Of a stretch of 64,000 bases of DNA, positions 21,799-31,473 are shown piece after piece (positions within the stretch are counted from its first letter, which is position 1; every line of letters begins with the position of its first letter). Under the pieces are notes generated by a model, which was not told the DNA's origin, searched no databases, and saw nothing but the letters and a program-made list of their open reading frames with translations. Source of the DNA: Candidatus Palauibacter rhopaloidicola (GTDB lineage Bacteria; Gemmatimonadota; Gemmatimonadetes; Palauibacterales; Palauibacteraceae). Where the stretch lies: contig JAPPGH010000031.1 in NCBI GenBank assembly GCA_026914155.1, forward strand, positions 1 to 64,000, read 5' to 3'. The translations under genes and the position numbers were made by a program.

Positions 21799-23319
21799 AT
21801 GAGCCGCATGCCTGCAATCGCCAAGCCAGCGCCGACACGACCGCGGGCGGGGGTCAAGCCCCCGGAGGAACTTGCCGTCGTGCATCTCGTCGCCGAGTAC
21901 TGGCCGTACGCCCGCACGGGCGGCCTCGCGGAGGCGGTGCGGGGCATCGCGACCTTCCAGGCCGCCCAGGGGACGCCCGTTACGGTCTTCATGCCGCTCT
22001 ACCGGTCGGTGCGCGAGGCCTTCCCCGATCTGGAGCCGATTGCGGACGGTTTCCGCGTGCGCGTGGGGCGGCGGGTGGAGGAAGTCCGGATTCTCCAGCA
22101 CCCCGGCCCGCGCCGGAACCCGCGCGTGCTCTTCGTCGACCACCCCGGGTGCTTCGACCGGGAGGGGATCTACGGCGAAGGCGGGGCGGACTACGCGGAC
22201 AACCCGCTGCGCTTCGCGCTTTACAACCTCGCGGCGCTCCGGATTCTGCCGGAACTCGCCAACGTGCCCGTCGTCGTCCACGCGCACGACTGGCATGCGG
22301 CCCTCGCCCCCGTCTTCCTGCGCACGCGGTTCGCCGGGCGCGAGGCGCACGACCGCATGGCGGCCGTCCTCTCGATCCACAACGCAGGCTACCAGGGACT
22401 TCAGGGGCCCGAAGTGCTGGAGGAGATCGGGCTGCCGCGCGAGCTGTTCCACTGGCGGCTCATGGAGTTCTACGGCCACCTGAACCTGCTCAAGGGCGGC
22501 CTCGTGTTCGCGGACTACGCGACGACCGTGAGTCCCACGCACGCGCACGAGCTTCGCACGGCCGACGGCGGGTTCGGTCTCCACGGCTCGTTCATCGAGA
22601 TGGGCGACCGCTTTCTCGGGATTCTGAACGGCGTCGACCTGGAGGTCTGGGATCCCGGGACGGACCCGGAGATCGCCGCCACGTTCTCGAGCGAAGACCT
22701 GGCCGGGAAGGCCGTGTGCAAGCGGGCGCTGCAGCGGGAGTACGCGCTCACCGAGGCGCCGGGCGTACCGCTGTACGGCATGACCGCGCGGCTCGTCGCG
22801 CAGAAGGGGCTCGACCTCCTCATCGACGGCGGACCGCTGGAGCGGGCCGAAGGGCAGTTCATCTTTCTCGGCCAGGGTGAGGAGCGGTACGAAACAGCGC
22901 TGCGCGAGTTGGCCGGGCGGTACCCGGACCGGATCGCCGTGGACACCGAGTTCGCCGAAGCGAAGGAGCACCGGCTGCTGGCGGGCATCGACCTCCTCCT
23001 GATGCCGTCGCTCTACGAACCGTGCGGTCTCACGCAGATGCGGGCGCAGCTCTACGGCGTGCTCCCGGTCGCCCGGCGCGTCGGGGGGCTGGCCGACACC
23101 ATCGAGGACCAGGTCACGGGCTTCCTGTTCGACGGATACACGCCGGAAGACCTGGAGATCGCGCTCGGGCGGGCCGCCGCGCTGTATGCGGGGAGCCGGG
23201 AGGCATGGAACGAGCATGCCGTGCAGGCGATGACCCGCGACTTCGGCTGGGCGAGCAGCGCCGGCCGCTACCTGGACGTGTACCGGCGGGCGCTCGCCGC
23301 GCACGCCCCGGGCGACTGA
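21799..23319 (+). CDS. glgA: Glycogen synthase (GT5)
   Basis: 506 aa. After an N-terminal extension of about 25 residues it begins VVHLVAEYWPYARTGGLAEAV, the GT5 sugar-nucleotide loop; the usual Lys of KTGGL is Arg39 here. Further features are VVHAHDWHAAL (acceptor site region), ILNGVDLEVWDP, and the C-terminal EPCGLTQMRAQLYG with the conserved Glu of retaining GT-B enzymes. It elongates alpha-1,4-glucan from ADP- or UDP-glucose. No GlgC is in the window. Start at the ATG at 21799 or 21808; no strong Shine-Dalgarno. Head of a plus-strand run with two GH57 genes. Confidence 0.9.
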   Translation: MSRMPAIAKPAPTRPRAGVKPPEELAVVHLVAEYWPYARTGGLAEAVRGIATFQAAQGTPVTVFMPLYRSVREAFPDLEPIADGFRVRVGRRVEEVRILQHPGPRRNPRVLFVDHPGCFDREGIYGEGGADYADNPLRFALYNLAALRILPELANVPVVVHAHDWHAALAPVFLRTRFAGREAHDRMAAVLSIHNAGYQGLQGPEVLEEIGLPRELFHWRLMEFYGHLNLLKGGLVFADYATTVSPTHAHELRTADGGFGLHGSFIEMGDRFLGILNGVDLEVWDPGTDPEIAATFSSEDLAGKAVCKRALQREYALTEAPGVPLYGMTARLVAQKGLDLLIDGGPLERAEGQFIFLGQGEERYETALRELAGRYPDRIAVDTEFAEAKEHRLLAGIDLLLMPSLYEPCGLTQMRAQLYGVLPVARRVGGLADTIEDQVTGFLFDGYTPEDLEIALGRAAALYAGSREAWNEHAVQAMTRDFGWASSAGRYLDVYRRALAAHAPGD

Positions 23320-23333
23320 ATCCGCCTTCGGCC

Positions 23334-24761
23334 GTGGATCGCGCCACGGTTGTCCTTCACGGCCACTTCTACCAGCCGCCGCGGGAGGACCCGTGGACGG
23401 GCCGGATCCGCCACGAGCCGGGCGCGGCCCCGTTCGAGAACTGGAACGAACGGATCGCCGCGGAATGTTACGAACCACTGGCGCGGGCGGGGGCGTTCGA
23501 CTGGCTGAGCTTCGACCTCGGCCCCACGCTCGCGCGCTGGCTCGAGGGGGAGCGCCCGGACGTCCACGAGGGCTTCATCCTCGGGGACCGGGCGAGCCGC
23601 GCGCGGCTGGGGCACGGCAACGCGATCGCGCAGCCCTATCACCACATCATCCTCCCGCTCGCCTCCCGCCGCGAGAAGGAGACGGAGGTGCGCTGGGGGC
23701 TGCGGGACTTCGAGCGGCGCTTCGGGCGGAGGGCCGAGGGCATGTGGCTCCCCGAGACGGCCGTCGACACGGAGACGCTCGACGTGCTGGCGGCGGCGGG
23801 CGTGGCCTTCACGATCCTGGCGCCGCACCAGGTCGCGGACGTGCCGGCCGGCGGCGTGGGGCGAGTCGGCCTCGGCGGGAACCGCGAGATCGCGGTCTTC
23901 ATCTACGACGGCGAACTCTCGCACGGCGTGGCGTTCGGGGCCCTGCTCGACGGTCGCGACGCGTGGTTCGAGGCGCTGCGGTCGGCTTCGAGCCGCGAGA
24001 TTCCCTTCGTCGCGCTGGCGACGGATGGCGAGACCTTCGGGCACCACCATCGGGGCGCCGACCGCACGCTCATGCGAGTGATCCGTCGCGCCCGCGAGAG
24101 CGGAGAAGTGAAGATCGGGAACTTCGCCTCGGCGCTCGCCGCCGCGGGTGAGGTGCCGCTCGTGACCCTGGAAGAGCCCACCTCCTGGAGCTGCGCGCAC
24201 GGCGTGGAACGCTGGCGCTCCGAGTGCGGATGCCGGATGGCGCCTCACCACGACTCGCAACAGCGCTGGCGGGGGCCGCTCCGCGGGGCGCTTCAGTCGC
24301 TCGCGGTCGGACTCGATGAGGCGTACGCGGAGTTGGCGCCGGGCCGGTTGCCGGACCCGGATCGGGCCATGGAGACACTTGGCGAGGTTCTGGGCGCGCC
24401 GCCGGGGCTGGAGGACTTCGCCGCGCGCGCCGCCGGCGCGGGAACCGGCGGCGGAGAACGCCGGGCCGAAGCGCTGGCGCTGCTCGAGGTCGCCCGCGAC
24501 CGGGCGGCGATGTTCACATCCTGCGCCTGGTTCTTCGACGATGTCGCGGGCCTTGAGGTGAAGCAGGTGCTCGGCTACGCCGCGCATGCTCTCGACCGCC
24601 TGCGTGGGCTCGCGCCGGAGCGTGCCGAGGCTCTGGAGACCGCCCTCGTATCGGACCTCGCGAAGGCCCCGGCCAACGACGCCGACCTCGCGAGCGCCGC
24701 GGCTGTGTACGAACGTGCGTTCAGGTTGGGCGCCGGCGCCCCCGCCCCCGGGGACGCGTGA
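23334..24761 (+). CDS. GH57 glycoside hydrolase with DUF3536-type C-terminal region
   Basis: 475 aa, GTG start at 23334, 14 nt after the glgA stop. GH57 motifs: LHGHFYQPPRED near the N-terminus (residues 8-19), GMWLPETAVD with nucleophile candidate Glu141, and ALATDGETFGHHH with acid/base candidate Asp231. The later PTSWSCAHGVERWRSECGC is characteristic of the DUF3536 region of this GH57 subgroup. It is likely a cytoplasmic alpha-glucan-active hydrolase or transferase working with GlgA and GlgB. Its stop overlaps the next GH57 gene by 4 nt. Confidence 0.85.
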   Translation: MDRATVVLHGHFYQPPREDPWTGRIRHEPGAAPFENWNERIAAECYEPLARAGAFDWLSFDLGPTLARWLEGERPDVHEGFILGDRASRARLGHGNAIAQPYHHIILPLASRREKETEVRWGLRDFERRFGRRAEGMWLPETAVDTETLDVLAAAGVAFTILAPHQVADVPAGGVGRVGLGGNREIAVFIYDGELSHGVAFGALLDGRDAWFEALRSASSREIPFVALATDGETFGHHHRGADRTLMRVIRRARESGEVKIGNFASALAAAGEVPLVTLEEPTSWSCAHGVERWRSECGCRMAPHHDSQQRWRGPLRGALQSLAVGLDEAYAELAPGRLPDPDRAMETLGEVLGAPPGLEDFAARAAGAGTGGGERRAEALALLEVARDRAAMFTSCAWFFDDVAGLEVKQVLGYAAHALDRLRGLAPERAEALETALVSDLAKAPANDADLASAAAVYERAFRLGAGAPAPGDA

Positions 24762-26773
24762 GCCGAGGCCCGCTCCACTTCGCGTTCGCGATTCACCTCC
24801 ACCAGCCGGTGGGGAACTTCGACCATGTGTTCGAGGATCACCTGACCGGCGTGTACCGGCCTCTGCTCGACGCAATCCACCGGCACGGCGCCTACCCCAT
24901 CTCGCTTCACGTCTCCGGTCCCCTCCTCGACTGGATCGAGCGCCACGCCCCGGACTTCCTCGATGACCTCGGGGAGCGGGCGGCGGAAGGCCATATCGAG
25001 CTCCTCGCCTCCGGACGCTACGAGCCCATCCTCGCGGCGCTCTCCACGGAGGACCGCGTGGAACAGGTCGAGTGGATGCGGGCGGATCTGCGCCGCCGGT
25101 TCGGGGTCGAGGCCCCGGGGCTCTGGCTCACGGAACGCGTCTGGGAACCCGATCTCGCCGCCGACCTGGCGCGGGCGGGCATCGAATACACGCTCCTCGA
25201 CGACCGTCACTTCCTCGCCTGCGGACTCGAACGCGAGGAACTGGACGGCGTCTTCACGACGGAGAGCGGCGGGGAGCGGCTCCGTCTCCTTCCGATCGAC
25301 GAGCGGCTCCGGTACCTGATCCCGTTTCGGCCCGTGGAGGAGATCGAGCACTTCATCGCCGGGCGGCGGCGGGCCGGGCAGCGTCAGATCGTGCTCGGCG
25401 ACGACGGCGAGAAGTTCGGAGGGTGGCCGGACACACGCGAATGGGTGTACGGCGGCGGCTGGCTGGATGCGTTCCTCGAGGCGCTGAACGCGGCCCGCGG
25501 GCGGGGCGAACTGGAGCTGGTCACGACCCGCGAGGCAACTTCCGGTCCGAGCCGCGGGCTCGTCTACCCCGCAACGGGCGCGTACCGCGAGATGGAGGAG
25601 TGGACGCTCCCCCGCCCCGCCGCGCGGCGCCTCGCCCGACTTGTCGCGACAACTTCGGGGGCCGCCCGCACCGACGCCGATGCCGGCCCGCTGATCCGCG
25701 GCGGGCACTGGAAGGGCTTCCTGCGCCGATACCCCGAGGCGAACCGCATGCACAAGACGGCGCTGAGGCTCTCTCGTCTGTGTCGGGAGCGCGGCGACCC
25801 GCCGGAGGCGAGGCGCGCCATCGGGCGGGCGCAGTGCAACGACGCGTATTGGCACGGGGTGTTCGGCGGGGTCTACCTTCCACACCTGCGCCGGGCGATC
25901 TGGCGCGAACTCTCCGCTGCCGAGCGGCGGCTGCGCGAGGAAGAACGCATCGCGTTCGAGATTCTCGACTTCGACCTGGACGGCCATGACGAGATCTGGA
26001 TCCACTCGGCCCGGAGTTCCATCGTGATCAGCCCCCAACGCGGCGGCGCGATCGAGAGCCTCACGGTCTTCCGGGACGGCGTGAACTACGTCGATGTCCT
26101 CTCCCGCCGCATCGAGGCCTACCACCAGGATCCGGCGGCCTCCGGCGCGACGTGCGAGGGGGGTGAGGACATGGCCCGGCGCGCGCGAACGCGGAACGAT
26201 GGCGTCGCCTCGGTCCACGAACGCGAGTCCGAAGCCCCGGTCGCGCCCGCTCCAGACGACGCCCCCCTGGCGCTGCTGCAGGAGATCGCCGTCGCACCGC
26301 CCCACGGCCCGGGAACGCGGCAACGCTCCGTGATCGCGGACTGGCGACGGCATCCGTTCCGGCTCACCGACCTGCCGGATGTCGTACCCGACTCCGGGTC
26401 CGGCCGCATCCGTCTCCGTCTCGAGTCCGAACCGGGCCTCCCCCGCCTTGAGAAGACGCTGGAGATTCGAGGCGACGGCAGGATCGAAGCGACGCTCGAC
26501 TGGAGCGCGGCGGACCTCCCCGAAGGCAGCCTGGTCGCCACCCGGCTGCCGCTTGCACACCCGCTGCGAATCGAGCCGATGGTGACCGAGGGCGAGTCAC
26601 GTACGCCCAGGGAGTCGCACACGCGGATCGTCACGCTGGCGCGATCCGAGCGAGGGTTCGAGGAAATCGACCAGGGGGAACTCGTCGAACTCGCGTGGCC
26701 GGCCGCGGCCGGAGGTGCCGGCGTCCGCCTGAATCCCGAACGCGATCCCGGCGCCGCCGGAGGCGCGGAATGA
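24758..26773 (+). CDS. 4-alpha-glucanotransferase-like GH57 enzyme
   Basis: 671 aa, GTG start in a GTGA overlap. HLHQP at residues 13-17, nucleophile Glu126 in LWLTERVWEP, and acid/base at Asp215 or Asp216 in GDDGEKFGGWP: the same motifs and order as Thermococcus-type 4-alpha-glucanotransferase. The C-terminal half (from about 400) is the beta-rich DUF1925/DUF1926 part (IVISPQRGGAIESLTVFRDG). It probably rearranges glucan chains during glycogen turnover. Together with glgB, glgA and the first GH57 gene it makes a coherent glycogen cluster. Substrate preference, maltodextrin or amylomaltase activity, is inferred from family. Confidence 0.86.
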   Translation: MSRGPLHFAFAIHLHQPVGNFDHVFEDHLTGVYRPLLDAIHRHGAYPISLHVSGPLLDWIERHAPDFLDDLGERAAEGHIELLASGRYEPILAALSTEDRVEQVEWMRADLRRRFGVEAPGLWLTERVWEPDLAADLARAGIEYTLLDDRHFLACGLEREELDGVFTTESGGERLRLLPIDERLRYLIPFRPVEEIEHFIAGRRRAGQRQIVLGDDGEKFGGWPDTREWVYGGGWLDAFLEALNAARGRGELELVTTREATSGPSRGLVYPATGAYREMEEWTLPRPAARRLARLVATTSGAARTDADAGPLIRGGHWKGFLRRYPEANRMHKTALRLSRLCRERGDPPEARRAIGRAQCNDAYWHGVFGGVYLPHLRRAIWRELSAAERRLREEERIAFEILDFDLDGHDEIWIHSARSSIVISPQRGGAIESLTVFRDGVNYVDVLSRRIEAYHQDPAASGATCEGGEDMARRARTRNDGVASVHERESEAPVAPAPDDAPLALLQEIAVAPPHGPGTRQRSVIADWRRHPFRLTDLPDVVPDSGSGRIRLRLESEPGLPRLEKTLEIRGDGRIEATLDWSAADLPEGSLVATRLPLAHPLRIEPMVTEGESRTPRESHTRIVTLARSERGFEEIDQGELVELAWPAAAGGAGVRLNPERDPGAAGGAE

Positions 26774-28164
26774 CGGGGGGCGGACGCTCCGCACGTCGCC
26801 CGCGCTGGGCGGTCCTGCTCGTCCCGGCCATCGCCGCCGCCTGCGGCGAAGCCGACACCGTCGCGCCCGCCGAGACCGGCCCGGCATCCATCGTCGTTCT
26901 GGCGGGGGCGGGCCAGCGGGGTGTGCCGGGGCGCCCGCCGGCCGAAGCGATCGCGGTCCGCGTCCTCGACGGCGACGGACGTCCCGTTCCCGGCGCCGCC
27001 GTCACGTTTCAACCCGGTTCCGGCCACGGGATCGCGGACCCGACTTCGACGATCGCGGACGCTGGCGGCGAGGCGGCGACGTCGTGGACGCTCGGGGCTA
27101 CGCCCGGCCCGCAGCGCCTCGAGGTCTCCGCCGGCCGGGCGAGCGCCACGGTCCGCGCGGAGGCCGTCGATCTGGAAGCGGAACTCGATGCGCTGTTCGC
27201 TCCGGCCACGGCGACGGAGGTGGAGGCGGTACGGGCCGACTGGGCCCGCCGCGACATTTCCGCGGCGGGGGTGTCCGTCGAACTGATCGAGGAGCTGGCG
27301 CTCGGCGAATCGATGGCCACGCTGCGGATCGTCTCCCACGTCGTGGCCGGCGCCCGCCACTTCGGCGCCATCATCGTGCCGGACGGCGCGGAGCCCGAGA
27401 CCCTGCCCCTGCTCATGTACACTCACGGGGGCGACGGCGGCGTGTCGGTCGACGCCATCGATATCGTGGTGCTGGCCCTCGGTGAGCGGAGCCGCCGGTT
27501 CGTCTACGCGATCCCCTCATTCCGCAGCGAGCCGCTCCGCTACGGGGGCCGGAGCTGGGTCTCCGACGGCCCCTCGGGTCACTGGGACTACGATGTCGAC
27601 GACGCGCTCGCGCTCGCGAACGTCGTCTTCGAGACGACGCCGGAGGCCCGGCCGGACGCCATCCACATCGTCGGCGGCAGCCGGGGGGCCGGCGTCGCCC
27701 TGCTCGCGGGCGCGCGGGACGAGCGGGTCGAACGCATCGCGGCGTTCTACGGGCCGACGGACTTCTTTGACGACTGGATCAAGGTGATCGCGCGGAAGAC
27801 CGCGCTCGACGGCCCCTGGGACCTGCCCGGTCTCATCCATCTCGACTCCACCGTCGTACAGCCGCTGGTCCGGGGCACCCTGTCCAACTCCGAGGCGCGC
27901 CTCGAACTCGTGCGCCGCTCGTCCGTCCTCTTCGCGGACGATCTCCCCGCGGTCCAGGTGCATCACGGCACGGCGGATTTCGTCGTGCCCGTGAGCCAGG
28001 CGGAGTCGCTGATGCGAACGATGGCCGCTCTCGGCCGCACCACCCCCGACTTCGAGGCGTTCATCTACGAGGGCGGCGGCCACGATTTCCTGGCCCTTCC
28101 CGGGGCCATCCCGCGCGCGGTCGAGTTCATCGCCGAGGCACTGCAACCGAAAGGAAACCCGTAA
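26770..28164 (+). CDS. Exported alpha/beta-hydrolase with bacterial Ig-like domain
   Basis: 464 aa, ATG overlapping the GH57 stop. The N-terminal hydrophobic segment (WAVLLVPAIAAAC) resembles a lipoprotein signal, though the lipobox is not canonical. Residues about 40-135 form a Big_1/Ig-like domain (IAVRVLDGDGRPVPGAAVTF). A hydrolase domain follows with nucleophile elbow GGSRGAG, acid region VHHGTADFVVPVSQ and a final GGGHDF with the catalytic His. An exported esterase or peptidase is likely. The coupling to a cytoplasmic glycogen enzyme may be fortuitous, given how compact the genome is. Confidence 0.75.
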   Translation: MTGGGRSARRPRWAVLLVPAIAAACGEADTVAPAETGPASIVVLAGAGQRGVPGRPPAEAIAVRVLDGDGRPVPGAAVTFQPGSGHGIADPTSTIADAGGEAATSWTLGATPGPQRLEVSAGRASATVRAEAVDLEAELDALFAPATATEVEAVRADWARRDISAAGVSVELIEELALGESMATLRIVSHVVAGARHFGAIIVPDGAEPETLPLLMYTHGGDGGVSVDAIDIVVLALGERSRRFVYAIPSFRSEPLRYGGRSWVSDGPSGHWDYDVDDALALANVVFETTPEARPDAIHIVGGSRGAGVALLAGARDERVERIAAFYGPTDFFDDWIKVIARKTALDGPWDLPGLIHLDSTVVQPLVRGTLSNSEARLELVRRSSVLFADDLPAVQVHHGTADFVVPVSQAESLMRTMAALGRTTPDFEAFIYEGGGHDFLALPGAIPRAVEFIAEALQPKGNP

Positions 28165-28166
28165 GG

Positions 28167-28664
28167 ATGAGGACCAGGATCGTCCACACCATCGAGATCT
28201 TCGAGGCCGCGCGCAGACCCCTGTTCACCGTGCTCGACGGGATATCGCGCGAGGATCTCGACTGGCAGCCCGCGAACGGGATGCGCGGAATCGGGAAGAT
28301 CTGCCGCCACATGTACCGCGTGGACGTCTGGTTCCTGAGGCAACTCGGCATCGTGCCCGTAATCCACGAAGACGCCCCCGGTCCGGCAGAGGACATCGCC
28401 GCGCGCATGCGAACGATCCAGGAGCAGATCATCGCCGAGGTGGACGCCTGCGAGAGCGACGCGGAGCTCGCGGCCGAGCGTACGTCTCCGGACGGAGAAA
28501 GGACGTTGCGGCTGGGGGCGACCGTCCTCCATATCGCCCAGCACTATCTTTATCACCTGGCACAGATCACCTACCTGCGCCGCATCCGCGACCGCGCGTG
28601 GTCCGCACCGCTGGACGAATGGGAAACGGCCACCCACATCATCGAGGACCGGATTCTGGAGTAG
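28167..28664 (+). CDS. DinB-like four-helix metal-binding protein
   Basis: 165 aa. Four-helix-bundle pattern with likely metal ligands His48 (CRHMYR) and His126 and His130 (HIAQHYLYH), as in DinB/YfiT-type proteins. Such proteins often act as thiol-dependent transferases or hydrolases in detoxification. Starts 2 nt after the preceding hydrolase gene, so it is probably co-transcribed. No specific substrate can be given. Confidence 0.75.
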   Translation: MRTRIVHTIEIFEAARRPLFTVLDGISREDLDWQPANGMRGIGKICRHMYRVDVWFLRQLGIVPVIHEDAPGPAEDIAARMRTIQEQIIAEVDACESDAELAAERTSPDGERTLRLGATVLHIAQHYLYHLAQITYLRRIRDRAWSAPLDEWETATHIIEDRILE

Positions 28665-28667
28665 CCC

Positions 28668-29567
28668 GTGATACCACAGAGACCCCTGGGGTTCGGCGAG
28701 ATACTGGACGGCGCCATCCAGTTCTACCGCCGCGACTTCGGACTCTACTTCCTCATCGCCCTCGTGGGCTCCCTCCCCGGCTATGCCATGGGGCTGGCAG
28801 TGGGGGTGCCCAGCACGGGCGTCGACGCCTCGGGGAACCCCGCCTTCAGCGAGCTCGGACTCGACTTCGCGATCCTGCTGCCGGCGGCGGCCATCTCGTG
28901 GATCGGGACGCTGGCCGTCGCCGTCGCCGTCTGCGCACGGCTGGAGGATCGTCCAGCGTCGCTGGAGCAAGCGTACCGGGGCGTGCTCCGGCCCTTCCCG
29001 AGCGCCGCCGGAGGGCACCTGCTCGCTGTGCTCGCCGTCCTCCTCGGAAGCGCGCTCGCCATGATCCCCGTCTTCGTCCTGGGGGGGATCGGGATCGCCG
29101 TGTCGAATAACGCCACCGTAGCGGCGATCTTCTTCGGAATCGTAGGGCTCTCGGCCGGGCTCGCGATCCTGGGGCTCTGGTACTGGACCACGTTCGCAAT
29201 CTTCCCGGCCGTGCTCCTGGAGGGTCGGACCGCCGCGGAGGCGGTACGCCGCTCGCTGAAGCTCAGCAAGGGAGCCCGGCTCCGGATCCTCGGGATCATG
29301 CTCGTCGTGTTGATCATCCGTGACGGTCCGTCCTTCGGCATCTTCGCGCTTTTCGGCGGCTTCGAGATGTTCACGTCGCCCGCGACGGCGGGCACCGTCA
29401 GCGCGGGCGTCATGGCGGTGCAGGATACGCTCGATCTGCTGTTCGGATCGCTGATCACGCCGTTCGCGGTGGCCACGCTGTTCCTCCTCTACCATGATCG
29501 GCGCGTACGCCTGGAAGCCGCCGACCTGGAGACGGCCGCGGCCGCGATGGCGACGGACGGACCGTGA
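28668..29567 (+). CDS. Polytopic membrane protein
   Basis: 299 aa, GTG start. Begins with a soluble stretch (RPLGFGEILDGAIQFYRRDF) typical of DUF-type integral membrane proteins related to the glycerophosphodiesterase membrane domain. About six hydrophobic segments follow, including IALVGSLPGYAMGLAVG, LAVLAVLLGSALAMIPVFVL and ILGIMLVVLII. It leads a coupled run: its TGA overlaps the GTG of the DUF4129 gene. Function unknown; in this cluster it may assist the MoxR/DUF58 system in the membrane. Confidence 0.7.
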   Translation: MIPQRPLGFGEILDGAIQFYRRDFGLYFLIALVGSLPGYAMGLAVGVPSTGVDASGNPAFSELGLDFAILLPAAAISWIGTLAVAVAVCARLEDRPASLEQAYRGVLRPFPSAAGGHLLAVLAVLLGSALAMIPVFVLGGIGIAVSNNATVAAIFFGIVGLSAGLAILGLWYWTTFAIFPAVLLEGRTAAEAVRRSLKLSKGARLRILGIMLVVLIIRDGPSFGIFALFGGFEMFTSPATAGTVSAGVMAVQDTLDLLFGSLITPFAVATLFLLYHDRRVRLEAADLETAAAAMATDGP

Positions 29568-30250
29568 CGCGACTCCCCGGTCCCGCCGCCTTCCCGGCCG
29601 GGCAGGAGCCGTCGCCCGCCACTGAAGCTCTCCCCCCACCGGAGGTGATGTCCGACGCGCTGCGGGAGATCCTCGCCCAGCCGGACTTCCTTTCCCGACC
29701 GCTGCCGACGCGACAGCGGATCCGCGAATGGATCGCCAACGCGCTCTCCGATGCGTGGGATTGGCTCAGTCGCTTCCTGTTCGACGAGGCCGGGGGGCTC
29801 ATGGAAGCGATGGCCATCCTTGTTGTCCTGGCCGCGCTCATCGCGCTGGGAGCGGTGGCTCTGCGCCATGGGCCGCGGTGGGTGCAGGGCGTGCGTGAGA
29901 GGGGGGACGAGGGTCCGGAGGCTGATGGCGCGCCCACCTCGGCGCGCGAGTGGCTCGGCCTCGCGCGGACCCGCGCCGGCGAGGGAGAGTTCCGGCCCGC
30001 GGCCACCGCGCTGTACCAGGGGTTCCTCCTCACTCTCGACGGGAAGGGCACGGTGGCGTTCCACGCGTCCAAGACGCCTGGCGACTACGCCCTCGAGATG
30101 GAAGCCGGCGCCGGCCGCAATTTCATCCGTCATTTCCAAGGACTGTCCTTCGGCCAGGAGACGCCCACCCCGGCCGGCTACGAGGCCCTGAAGGATCTCG
30201 CGCAGGACGCGGGGTGCCCGACATCCGCGCCGAACGAGGAGTCCGGTTGA
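29564..30250 (+). CDS. DUF4129 membrane-anchored protein
   Basis: 228 aa, GTG start in a GTGA overlap. An N-terminal soluble part is followed by one transmembrane helix (AILVVLAALIALGAVAL, residues about 85-102). The C-terminal DUF4129 domain has the EWLGLARTRAGEGEFRPAATALYQGFL and HFQGLSFGQETPT segments. DUF4129 proteins are commonly encoded with MoxR, DUF58 and DUF4350 genes, as here. Molecular role unknown; a membrane scaffold or chaperone function is often proposed. Confidence 0.78.
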   Translation: MTRLPGPAAFPAGQEPSPATEALPPPEVMSDALREILAQPDFLSRPLPTRQRIREWIANALSDAWDWLSRFLFDEAGGLMEAMAILVVLAALIALGAVALRHGPRWVQGVRERGDEGPEADGAPTSAREWLGLARTRAGEGEFRPAATALYQGFLLTLDGKGTVAFHASKTPGDYALEMEAGAGRNFIRHFQGLSFGQETPTPAGYEALKDLAQDAGCPTSAPNEESG

Positions 30251-31473
30251 TCGTGAGCGGCGCCCGCAGGTTCAGGACGTTCGCGTGGGTCGGCGCAATC
30301 GCGGTCGCAGCGGGACTCGCCGCGTACCTCGCCCGGCCGGCGGGGCGCGCGGCGGTCGACGTGAGGCGGAGTTCGTTCCGGACGACGCCGGATGGCGTGG
30401 CTGCGTTCGCGCGCGGGCTCGAGCGATTCGGCCGTGCGACCGCGCCGCGGCTCACGCCTCTGGCAGACGCGGATCCGGTGCCGGGGGCGCTCGTGCTGCT
30501 CTCGCCCGCCGTCGTCCCGAGCCCGGCGGAGGTACAGGCCGTCCTAGAGCGAGTGCGCCGGGGAGGCACCCTCGTGTACGCGCCGCAGCTGTTTCCGGCC
30601 ATCTCCAGCACGTTGAGGATCACGCCGCTGATGGACTCCCTGGGGATCGCGTTCCGCGTGCCCCGGCCGGGCGACCTGGAACAGCCGGAGTGGGCCGCCC
30701 ACTCGCTGACCGACAGCCTGCCGGCGCCGCTGGCTCCGCGTCGCGCGCTCCGGCGGACGACGGCCCGCGAACTCGGCGAAGGCACGCGGTCCGTCCCCCC
30801 CCTTCAAACGCTGCTGACCGTGGGGGAGAGCGAGGGCCCGAGGTGGACCGGCGCCGGTCTCATGCCCTTCGGGGAGGGCCGCATCATCGTCCTCAGCGAC
30901 GCCGAGGCGCTCTCGAACGGGCGCGTCGCCGACGACCCTCTGGCGCTCGTCGTCATGCGGGCCGTACTCACCCACACGACGCCCGCCGACACGATCTTCT
31001 TCGCCGAGTTTCACCAGGGCATCCGCGGCTACGAGAGTACGGCGAGGCGCTGGGCGGGCTTCATCTTCGGCACGCCCCAGGGGCGGACGCTCCTTCAACT
31101 CCTCCTCGCCGCGTTCGTCGCGCTCGCGTGCGCAGGGCTGCGCTTCGGCGCTCCGACGACGGCCGTCGCTCCGCCGGACGTCGAAAGAAGGTCTCCGCTC
31201 GAGCACGTCTCCGCGCTCGGCGACCTGTACGAGAAGGCGCGCGCCCGGCGGACGGCCGCCCTCCTCCTCCTGGCGCGACTGGCCCGCGGCGTCCGGCGCC
31301 CTCCGCCCAGGGACGTTGCCGAGGCCCGGGCTCTGATCCGTGAGCTGGAGGCCCGGAGGGGAGAGCAGCCCGCACTGGCCCGGATCCGACGCGGCTTGCG
31401 CACCGATCCGGTGGACCTGACGATGGTCGCCGCCGGAATCGACGACCACCTCGGACGAAGGGCGGAGTCATGA
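30247..31473 (+). CDS. DUF4350 membrane protein
   Basis: 408 aa from a TTG at 30247 overlapping the DUF4129 stop; GTG at 30253 is an equally acceptable start. N-terminal transmembrane helix ([18 protein letters not shown]), a periplasmic domain ([32 protein letters not shown]) resembling the GATase-like fold of DUF4350 proteins, a second helix near residue 285 ([17 protein letters not shown]), then a cytoplasmic helical tail. Stop overlaps the MoxR start by 4 nt. A typical partner of MoxR/DUF58 operons. Confidence 0.75.
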   Translation: MIVSGARRFRTFAWVGAIAVAAGLAAYLARPAGRAAVDVRRSSFRTTPDGVAAFARGLERFGRATAPRLTPLADADPVPGALVLLSPAVVPSPAEVQAVLERVRRGGTLVYAPQLFPAISSTLRITPLMDSLGIAFRVPRPGDLEQPEWAAHSLTDSLPAPLAPRRALRRTTARELGEGTRSVPPLQTLLTVGESEGPRWTGAGLMPFGEGRIIVLSDAEALSNGRVADDPLALVVMRAVLTHTTPADTIFFAEFHQGIRGYESTARRWAGFIFGTPQGRTLLQLLLAAFVALACAGLRFGAPTTAVAPPDVERRSPLEHVSALGDLYEKARARRTAALLLLARLARGVRRPPPRDVAEARALIRELEARRGEQPALARIRRGLRTDPVDLTMVAAGIDDHLGRRAES

